Assembly: GCA_003157595.1 (NCBI GenBank)
Contig: PMKB01000140.1
Location: 1-6,445 of the forward strand
Origin: Solirubrobacterales bacterium
GTDB lineage: Bacteria > Actinomycetota > Thermoleophilia > Solirubrobacterales > Solirubrobacteraceae
Length of the DNA: 6,445 bases
Direction of reading: 5' to 3'
Below, piece by piece: positions 1-5,021 of this stretch. Position numbers and translations under genes: made by a program. Under the pieces are notes generated by a model. The model was given only the letters and a program-made list of their open reading frames with translations. It was not told where the DNA came from and ran no database searches. Each line of letters starts with the position of its first letter. The first letter of the stretch is position 1.

Positions 1-647
1 ATCCGGTCCGTGAGGTGCTCGAGATACATCAGGCCCTCCCAATTCGACAGGTTAGCGAGCGCGATCAGGGAGACTCCGGCTGCCTTGGCCTTCGCGATAT
101 CGGCGATCAGGTCCGAGAACGTCGTTGGGAACGTCCCGATCCCGGTGCTCGCGAGAAGCGTCTTGTTGTAGTAGAAGTACACCGGCCCGGTCCCCTCGAC
201 CGGCACGCACCAGAGCTGCCCCTTGAGGGTGCAGTTGCCGAGCGATGCTTTGAGGAACTTCTTCGCCCATGTCGGGTGACCAAGCGGCACGACGTCCCCC
301 GCGTTGATGTACTGCTCGAGCGGGCCGCCACCCCAGGTGAAGAAGGCCGTCGGTGGGTTGTTGGCGCCCATCGCGAGCTGGATCTTCTCCTTGTAGGTGG
401 TGTTGGCGATGACGTCGACGGTGATGTGGTCGCCATGATGCGCCTTGTCAAAGACGACGGCGGTGTTCTGAAGCAGCGTGTTCACCGGCGCGCCGCCGTC
501 AACGAACCAGATCGTGATCGATGCTGTCGACGCCTTGCTCGTCGCCAGCGCCGACGTGCTGGCACCAAGTAGCGAAACCGCCACCGCGCCGGCAGCGATC
601 CCGGCCGCAGTCGCAACCCGAAGCCATCGTGTGCGGGTGCGGGGCAT
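1..647 (-). CDS. ABC-transporter sugar-binding protein (family 1 extracellular solute-binding protein), N-terminal 215 residues, truncated by window edge
   Basis: This is the substrate-capturing subunit of an ABC sugar importer, acting outside the membrane. The frame is open for 215 codons from ATG at 647 and runs off the left edge; family members are usually 400-450 residues, so about half is present. Residues 1-35 are a signal peptide: basic MPRTRTRWLR, a hydrophobic stretch to about 29, then an ALA cleavage site at 33-35. The mature part opens with the first beta strand SITIWF (43-48). WGGGPLEQYINAGDVVPL (105-122) and VYFYYNKTLL (156-165) are typical of carbohydrate-binding members; the WGGG form resembles, from memory, xylobiose-type (BxlE-like) binding proteins. 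C139 and C147 could form a disulfide. There is no lipobox cysteine. GTG at 650, directly before the ATG, is an equally possible start: GGAAGGG lies 8 bases from it and 11 from the ATG. Permease genes probably follow beyond the window. The sugar specificity is inferred from context only. Confidence 0.9.
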   Translation of the reverse strand, partial: MPRTRTRWLRVATAAGIAAGAVAVSLLGASTSALATSKASTASITIWFVDGGAPVNTLLQNTAVVFDKAHHGDHITVDVIANTTYKEKIQLAMGANNPPTAFFTWGGGPLEQYINAGDVVPLGHPTWAKKFLKASLGNCTLKGQLWCVPVEGTGPVYFYYNKTLLASTGIGTFPTTFSDLIADIAKAKAAGVSLIALANLSNWEGLMYLEHLTDR

Positions 648-709
648 CACGGCACCAGCCCTTCCGACTCGCCGGCAAGCCGGCGATCGGCAGAAGATAA
701 ACGAGACAC
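647..709 (-). CDS. Possible 20-residue leader peptide (uORF) overlapping the start of the sugar-binding protein
   Basis: A GTG codon at 709 begins a 20-codon frame (MSRLSSADRRLAGESEGLVP) ending in TGA at 649-647. The final A of the stop is the first base of the binding-protein ATG (TGATG overlap). A strong Shine-Dalgarno (GAGGAGGAGGT, 725-715) lies 5 bases before the GTG; no other start nearby has a ribosome site this good. Codon 4 is TTA, a rare leucine codon in high-GC actinobacteria. The inverted repeat at 669-686 lies inside the frame. The binding-protein frame itself is open further upstream but has no start codon suited to this Shine-Dalgarno, which favours a real leader ORF. The function (translational coupling or attenuation) is inferred. 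The peptide itself resembles no family I know. Confidence 0.45.
   Translation of the reverse strand: MSRLSSADRRLAGESEGLVP
669..686 (-). repeat. Perfect 8-bp inverted repeat in the leader region
   Basis: TCGCCGGCAAGCCGGCGA is a perfect palindrome of two 8-base arms around AA (TT on the minus strand). In minus-strand RNA the stem would be about 7 bp with a CUUG loop, starting 23 bases downstream of the leader start codon and ending 21 bases before the binding-protein ATG. It lies inside the leader ORF, so ribosomes translating the leader would have to unwind it. A role in controlling translation of the binding protein is inference. Confidence 0.5.
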
Positions 710-714
710 GTGCG

Positions 715-725
715 ACCTCCTCCTC
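715..725 (-). promoter_or_regulatory. Strong Shine-Dalgarno of the leader ORF
   Basis: On the minus strand GAGGAGGAGGT sits 5 bases before GTG at 709. It is too far (67 bases) to serve the binding-protein ATG at 647 directly. It therefore either drives the leader ORF or marks a binding-protein start that I have misplaced. Confidence 0.6.
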
Positions 726-747
726 ATCCCGTTCAGCGACGCGTTCT

Positions 748-776
748 ATTAGAGTTGCGTCGCAACTTTGTGTATG
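748..776 (-). promoter_or_regulatory. Candidate promoter B for the binding-protein gene
   Basis: On the minus strand TCTAAT (753-748) matches TATAAT at five of six bases, with a weak -35, CATACA (776-771), at a 17-base spacing. The palindrome at 753-767 would fill the spacer. This is an alternative to the TTGACA-based promoter 35 bases upstream; sequence alone cannot decide between them. Confidence 0.3.
753..767. promoter_or_regulatory. Candidate operator: perfect odd-centred palindrome AGTTGCGTCGCAACT
   Basis: Two 7-base arms are perfectly complementary around a central T. The site lies in the divergent spacer between the binding-protein gene and the LacI-type regulator, and it overlaps or directly follows the two candidate leftward promoters. 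That is where LacI-family repressors usually bind. The half-site GTTGCG recurs on the plus strand at 776-781, 958-963 and 985-990. The most likely ligand is the neighbouring LacI-family protein; this is inferred from position and symmetry. Confidence 0.5.
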
Positions 777-780
777 TTGC

Positions 781-1079
781 GGAAACTAGCGCGGCAGCAT
801 CCTCTTGTCAAGCTGGCCAAGCGGCGGTCACCGCAGCGGCGACAGCAGCACCATCGGGCCGCGGAAACCCTGAGTGGGGCTCAGCGATGCGCTGTAGACA
901 ACGCCGAAACGCCACCAGAACCGACGTTCGAAACCTGCTAGCGAAAGTATCCGCGCGGTTGCGCAATCCGAGACGTGTGATACGGTTGCGCCGCGTGTGT
1001 AGCTCGATTTCATGCAGCCCACGGGGCCCATCTCGCAAGCGTCGGGGGCGCCGATCGGCCCCCATCGCTGGACGGCGCG
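781..1079. other. Non-coding part of the divergent spacer upstream of the LacI-type gene
   Basis: I see no convincing gene here; open frames in this stretch are arginine-rich and lack family resemblance. It must hold the rightward promoter for the regulator and hydrolase, but I find no clear -35/-10 pair. Possible regulator sites are GGTTGCGCAATCC (957-969, with the exact palindrome TTGCGCAA at 959-966), GTTGCG at 985-990, the palindrome TTCGAA (927-932), and three CGAAA words at 905-909, 929-933 and 942-946. Their clustering is suggestive only. Confidence 0.4.
783..811 (-). promoter_or_regulatory. Candidate promoter A for the binding-protein gene
   Basis: On the minus strand a perfect TTGACA (811-806) is followed after 17 bases by TAGTTT (788-783), a weak -10 match that keeps the first T, the A and the last T of TATAAT. 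Transcription would begin near 776, which places the palindrome at 767-753 about 10-24 bases into the transcript, a classical repressor position. Confidence 0.4.
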
Positions 1080-2132
1080 ATGGCTAACCGGCCCGCCGCC
1101 CCGAAGAACGCCAACCGGCCGGTGACGCTCGCCACGGTGGCGAAAGCGGCCGGCGTGTCACTGCCGACGGTCTCCAAAGTGATCAGGGGCCGCCCAGATG
1201 TCGCGCCAGAGACCCGGCAGGCGATCGAAAGATTGCTCAGCGAGTACGAATACGTACCGCGACCGGTGCGCCGCCAGTCGCCCAAGCGTCGCGTCCTCGA
1301 CCTCGCTTTCGACGCGCTCGGCAGTGCTTATAGCCTCGAGCTCATAAGGGGGGTTGTGAGCGCGGCCGCGGAGGCTGGCGTCGACGTGGTCGTGGGCTTG
1401 ACGCCTGACGACCCGCACGGCATCCAGTGGGCGCAGCGGCTGACCGAGTCCGGCCGGATGGGCGTGATCTCGGTGACGTCGTCGATCACGGCGGAGCAGG
1501 TGGCCCATTTCCGCCGCGCCGGGATCCCACTCGTCGTCGTCGATCCGGACGACGTCCCCGAAGGGGTGCCGAGCATCGGAGCCACGAACTGGGCTGGGGG
1601 CCTGGCGGCGACCGAGCACCTGCTACAGCTCGGCCATCGCCGCATCGCGACGATCACCGGACGCCCGAACGCGCTCTGCTCACGCGCGCGCCTACATGGC
1701 TACAACGCGGCGCTCGAGGCGGCGAAGATCCAGGCCGATCCGGAGCTAGTTCGATACGGTGACTTCGGCTTCGAGTTGGCCCGGCGGGAGGCGCTTGAAC
1801 TGCTCGACCTCCCGCGGCGACCGACGGCGATCTTCGCGGCGTGCGACTATCAGGCGCTCGGCGTGGTGGAAGCCGCGCGCATCCGCGGTCTGCGGGTACC
1901 CGAGGATCTCAGCGTCGTCGGCTTCGACGACGTGGAGATCTCACGCTGGGCGGCGCCGCCTTTGACCACCGTTCACCAGCCGCTGGTGAAGATGGGCCGT
2001 GTCGCATGCCAAACGGTGCTTGCGCTTGCAGCCGGCGAGCGACCCGAGTCCGATCGGATCGAGCTGGCGACGCATCTCGTGGTGCGCGACTCCGCCGCAC
2101 CGCCGCCGGCCGCCAGCGGGAGCTCGCCGTGA
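1080..2132 (+). CDS. LacI/GalR-family transcriptional regulator
   Basis: This 350-residue DNA-binding protein probably represses the sugar-uptake and hydrolysis genes on either side until a sugar effector binds. Residues 15-60 form the LacI helix-turn-helix: TLATVAKAAGVSLPTVSKVI is textbook, followed by GRPDVAPETR. Residues about 72-340 are the periplasmic-binding-protein-like effector domain, with VVVDPDDVP, GATNWAGGLAATEHLLQLGH (167-186) and GFDDVEISRWAAPPLTTVHQ (from 281), all characteristic of the family. The linker PRPVRRQSPKRR (60-71) lacks the usual A-x-x-L hinge, with S67 where LacI has its minor-groove leucine. ATG at 1080 is kept because it gives a complete domain with a normal 14-residue lead, although its Shine-Dalgarno is poor; GTG at 1122 would still leave the HTH nearly whole. 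The gene ends in a GTGA overlap with the GH3 gene, so the two are one transcription unit. The effector identity is unknown. Confidence 0.93.
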   Translation: MANRPAAPKNANRPVTLATVAKAAGVSLPTVSKVIRGRPDVAPETRQAIERLLSEYEYVPRPVRRQSPKRRVLDLAFDALGSAYSLELIRGVVSAAAEAGVDVVVGLTPDDPHGIQWAQRLTESGRMGVISVTSSITAEQVAHFRRAGIPLVVVDPDDVPEGVPSIGATNWAGGLAATEHLLQLGHRRIATITGRPNALCSRARLHGYNAALEAAKIQADPELVRYGDFGFELARREALELLDLPRRPTAIFAACDYQALGVVEAARIRGLRVPEDLSVVGFDDVEISRWAAPPLTTVHQPLVKMGRVACQTVLALAAGERPESDRIELATHLVVRDSAAPPPAASGSSP

Positions 2133-4465
2133 GCCATGGGGCGCGAGGGGCAGAAGCCTCCCGCGCCTGGCAAGACCCCTCGAGGTCGATCGAGGAGCGC
2201 GTCAAGGCGCTGATTGGCACGATGACGCTCGAAGAGAAGGTCGCGCAGCTCGGCAGCGCGTGGCTCGGGTTCGAAGGTGACAGCGAGTCGCCGAAGGAGG
2301 AAGGGTTTGGCCCGACGGGCGACTGGGAGGTGCTCTCGCACGACGGGCTCGGCCAGCTCACGCGGGTGTTTGGGACGGCTCCGATCGCGCCCGATGAGGG
2401 AGTCCGACGGCTCGCCGAGCTCCAGCACGACCTCATGACGAAGTCCCGTCTGGGAGTGCCGGCGGTAGCGCACGAGGAATGCCTGACCGGGTTCACGACC
2501 CACGGCGCGACGATCTTCCCCACGCCGCTCGCCCTCGCGGCCACCTTCAACACGCAGATCGTTGAGGAGATGACGGCGGCGATCGGCCAAGTCCTGCGCC
2601 GCGCTGGAGTGCACCAAGCGCTCGCGCCGGTGATGGACGTGGTGCGCGACTATCGCTGGGGCAGGGTCGAGGAGACCTTCGGCGAGGACCCATACCTCTG
2701 CGGCATCATGGGCGCCGCTTACGCTCGCGGGCTCGAGTCGCAGGGCATCGTCGCCACGCTGAAGCACTTCGCCGGCTACTCGGCTTCTCGCGGCGGCCGC
2801 AACCACGGCCCGGTCTCGATCGGGCCCCGCGAGCTCGCCGACATCATCCTGCCGCCGTTCGAGCTTGCGCTCCGGCACGGCGGCGCCCGTGCGGTCATGC
2901 ACTCCTATGCCGACCTCGACGGCTTGCCACCGGGCGCGGATCCGGAGCTGCTGACCGGCCGGCTGCGCGACCAGTGGGGATTCGAGGGGATAGTCGTGTC
3001 CGATTACTGGTCGATCACGTTCCTGGCCACGATGCACCGCGTCGCCGGCACGCCCGCCGAGGCGGGCGCCATCGCGCTCGCGGCGGGGGTCGACGTCGAG
3101 CTTCCCGACACGCGCTGCTACGGGCCCGGCTTAGTCGCGCGTGTTCGCGACGGCCAGCTTTCGGAAACGCTCGTCGACCGGGCGGCTGCGCGTGTGCTCC
3201 GACAGAAGGCACAGCAAGGGCTGCTCGCGGCGGACTGGTCACCCGAGCCTCCCGGTGGCGATGAGCCGTTGGAGCTCGACCCGCCTGCGCATCGCACCCT
3301 CGCGCGGGAGATTGCCGAACAGTCGATCGTCCTGCTCGCGAACGACAAGGCCGTGCTTCCGCTCAGCGCCGGCGTGCGCAGTATCGCCGTCCTCGGGCCA
3401 TGCGCCGCAGACCCGTTCACCTTCCTCGGGTGCTACGCGTTCCCCAACCACCTGCGCAGCCGGTTTCCGGACGTGGGTCTGGGCGTTGACGTGCCGTCGC
3501 TGCTCGACGCGCTGAGCAGCGAGCTACCCCATGCTGAGCTCAGCTATGCGATCGGCTGTCCGATCCAGGCGCCGGTGCGTGAAGGCATCCCGTCGGCAGT
3601 CGAGGCGGCCAAGGCCTCCGAGCTGGCGATCGTAGCGGTCGGCGATCGCGCCGGGATCTTTGGCGACGGCACCTCCGGCGAGGGCAACGACGCGGAAGAC
3701 GTCAACCTCCCCGGAGTGCAGGCGGAGCTAGTCGACGCAATCCTCGCAACCGGGACTCCGACAGTTCTGGCAGTCGTATCAGGTCGCCCCTACGCACTCG
3801 GCGGTCTCGCGGACCGTGCAGTCGCCGTCGTCCAGGCGTTCATCCCAGGCGAGGAAGGCGGGACGGCGATCGCCGGCGTCATCTCCGGGCGGGTGACTCC
3901 GAGCGGCAAGCTTCCCGTACAGATTCCCGCACGGCCGGGCGGCCAGCCAGGCACCTATCTGCACCCCCCGCTAGGCGGGCCGGGTCTCGGGCACAGCACA
4001 GTGGACGCGCGGGCGATCTACCCGTTCGGGCACGGCCTCTCGTACACGACCTTCGCCTACAGCGACCTCGCCTTGGACGCCACCACGCTGGCGACCGATG
4101 GCGAGGTGACGATCGAATGCACGGTCACCAACACGGGCGCCCGAAGCGGCACCGAGACAGTCCAGCTGTATGTGGCCGACCCGGTCGCCGAGGTCGCCCG
4201 GCCGGTCACGCAGCTCGCAGGCTTCGCGCGCGTGCCGCTCGAACCGGGCCGCAGCGCCAGGGTGAGCTTCGACCTGCACTCTGACCGTCTGGCCTACACT
4301 GGTCGGTCGCTCGAGCGGATCGTGGACGCAGGTGAGATCACCATCACGCTCGGAGCCTCGAGCGAGGACGTGAGGCTCACCGCAACGATCGAGCTCGTTG
4401 GTCCTGTGCGCGTCGCCGGCCCCGACCGAGTGATGACGACGCCGGCCAGCGTGACCCACATCTGA
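2129..4465 (+). CDS. Cytoplasmic glycoside hydrolase family 3 (beta-xylosidase/beta-glucosidase type)
   Basis: This 778-residue GH3 enzyme removes terminal beta-linked sugars from short oligosaccharides by a retaining mechanism. The start chosen is GTG 2129: GGGAG (2118-2122) lies 6 bases upstream, the codon overlaps the regulator stop (GTGA), and RVKALIGTMTLEEKVAQL follows shortly, as in homologues. The frame is open further upstream but only as a shadow of the regulator. The N-terminal barrel carries GRVEETFGEDP (178-188), K212-H213 of the substrate-binding KH motif, and GIVVSDYWS with D292 the expected nucleophile. The C-terminal domain has SGEGNDAEDVNLPG with E518 the likely acid/base. 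FPFGHGLSY-like sequence (PFGHGLSY, 632-639) leads into a fibronectin-III-like domain (about 670-740). There is no signal peptide, so the enzyme works inside the cell on imported sugar, as does the bxl-type beta-xylosidase of Streptomyces. Xylose versus glucose specificity cannot be settled here. Confidence 0.93.
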   Translation: MSHGARGAEASRAWQDPSRSIEERVKALIGTMTLEEKVAQLGSAWLGFEGDSESPKEEGFGPTGDWEVLSHDGLGQLTRVFGTAPIAPDEGVRRLAELQHDLMTKSRLGVPAVAHEECLTGFTTHGATIFPTPLALAATFNTQIVEEMTAAIGQVLRRAGVHQALAPVMDVVRDYRWGRVEETFGEDPYLCGIMGAAYARGLESQGIVATLKHFAGYSASRGGRNHGPVSIGPRELADIILPPFELALRHGGARAVMHSYADLDGLPPGADPELLTGRLRDQWGFEGIVVSDYWSITFLATMHRVAGTPAEAGAIALAAGVDVELPDTRCYGPGLVARVRDGQLSETLVDRAAARVLRQKAQQGLLAADWSPEPPGGDEPLELDPPAHRTLAREIAEQSIVLLANDKAVLPLSAGVRSIAVLGPCAADPFTFLGCYAFPNHLRSRFPDVGLGVDVPSLLDALSSELPHAELSYAIGCPIQAPVREGIPSAVEAAKASELAIVAVGDRAGIFGDGTSGEGNDAEDVNLPGVQAELVDAILATGTPTVLAVVSGRPYALGGLADRAVAVVQAFIPGEEGGTAIAGVISGRVTPSGKLPVQIPARPGGQPGTYLHPPLGGPGLGHSTVDARAIYPFGHGLSYTTFAYSDLALDATTLATDGEVTIECTVTNTGARSGTETVQLYVADPVAEVARPVTQLAGFARVPLEPGRSARVSFDLHSDRLAYTGRSLERIVDAGEITITLGASSEDVRLTATIELVGPVRVAGPDRVMTTPASVTHI

Positions 4466-4657
4466 GCTGCGCGCGGCTGCGGGACGAACGTGTAGAACGT
4501 TGCCTGATGGCCGCCTTTGATCCGGACGATATGGGGACGAGTCGGGGCATTCCGAGCCCTATTCAGCCGTCCCGAGCGCACCCGCCCAGTAGCAAAACGT
4601 GCGACAAAAAGTTGTACCTAAGCAGGCAAGCGTGGCCTGGAGCAGGCCCTTCTGAAG
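4466..4657. other. Intergenic stretch between the GH3 gene and the tRNA gene
   Basis: I see no gene. There is no hairpin with a T tract directly after the GH3 stop, so I cannot name a terminator for the regulator-GH3 unit. A weak plus-strand hairpin, GTGCGAC/GTTGTAC around AAAAA (about 4599-4617), needs two G-U pairs and has no T tail. Confidence 0.5.
4634..4648 (-). terminator. Possible hairpin downstream of the tRNA-Arg gene
   Basis: On the minus strand GGCCTG-CTC-CAGGCC forms a perfect 6-bp stem with a 3-base loop, beginning about 10 bases past the tRNA 3' end. There is no T run directly after it; T-rich sequence appears only about 20 bases further on. Actinobacterial terminators often lack a T tail, so termination is possible but not shown. 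Confidence 0.3.
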
Positions 4658-4731
<74 letters not shown>

Positions 4732-4810
4732 GTGACCGAAGCAGTCTTGAGGGCGTGCGCCGGCGCGACGAGCAGCCGGCCGCGACCGCCGGCCCGCGCG
4801 TGCGGTCGAA

Positions 4811-4849
4811 CGTGCCGCGGACTGTCGCGGCGCTGCGCTCAGCGGCACG
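4811..4849. repeat. Inverted repeat with 8-bp perfect arms
   Basis: CGTGCCGC (4811-4818) and GCGGCACG (4842-4849) are perfectly complementary across 23 bases. An alternative, overlapping hairpin pairs GCCGCG with CGCGGC around GACTGT (4814-4831). Very GC-rich DNA yields such pairs by chance fairly often, and no function is evident. Confidence 0.35.
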
Positions 4850-4939
4850 CCGAACCTGCGCTGCACGTCGACCGCGAGGCCGCCGAACCGGTCGCGTTTC
4901 GCTCAACGCCGGCGGGCGAATAGCAGCTGTGGCCAAAGT

Positions 4940-4956
4940 GTGCAAAACGCTTGCAC
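4940..4956. promoter_or_regulatory. Inverted repeat GTGCAA-N5-TTGCAC at the peptidase promoter
   Basis: Two perfect 6-base arms flank AACGC. The right arm is itself the candidate -35 element (TTGCAC, 4951-4956), so a protein bound here would compete with or contact RNA polymerase. No regulator gene lies next to the peptidase, so the binding factor is unknown. Confidence 0.35.
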
Positions 4957-4980
4957 GCCCGCCCGGGCCTGTGGTCTAAT
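4951..4980 (+). promoter_or_regulatory. Candidate promoter of the S53 peptidase gene
   Basis: TTGCAC (4951-4956) and TCTAAT (4975-4980) are separated by 18 bases. The -10 matches TATAAT at five of six bases; the -35 is weak beyond TTG. A transcript starting near 4987 would have a leader of roughly 35 bases, with the Shine-Dalgarno in the expected place. Confidence 0.45.
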
Positions 4981-5008
4981 TCGCCGGTCGTTCAGGCCAT
5001 TCGTCGAC

Positions 5009-5017
5009 AAAGGAGGT
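5009..5017 (+). promoter_or_regulatory. Shine-Dalgarno that fixes the TTG start of the S53 peptidase
   Basis: AAAGGAGGT matches the 16S rRNA tail almost perfectly. Its GGAGG core ends 5 bases before TTG at 5022, which starts a signal peptide at once. This makes TTG the start despite being the rarest of the three common start codons. Confidence 0.85.
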
Positions 5018-5021
5018 CGTC

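Larger units (their letters stand above)
4732..5021. other. Intergenic region between the tRNA gene and the S53 peptidase gene
   Basis: Apart from the promoter elements near its right end and an inverted repeat at 4811-4849, I find no gene. Open frames here are arginine- and alanine-rich, lack good ribosome sites and change identity between frames, as expected of GC-rich non-coding DNA. Confidence 0.5.

Noticed and set aside
781..1079. Possible riboswitch in the regulator leader
   Set aside because: I find no conserved riboswitch core or terminator-antiterminator pair, only short palindromes better explained as protein-binding sites.
710..1087. Plus-strand 125-codon open frame in the divergent spacer
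   Set aside because: It covers the candidate promoters and operator, is rich in arginine and alanine, and overlaps the start of the regulator. It looks like chance openness in GC-rich DNA.
1841..2128. Long N-terminal extension of the GH3 frame back to 1841
   Set aside because: It lies wholly within the LacI-family gene in another frame, is arginine-rich and unlike GH3 proteins. GTG 2129 has a good ribosome site and the expected spacing to the conserved N-terminus.
1973..3037. Long minus-strand open frame (354 codons) antisense to the GH3 gene
   Set aside because: It is the usual antisense shadow of a GC-rich coding region. The GH3 frame has clear catalytic motifs; the antisense product has none.
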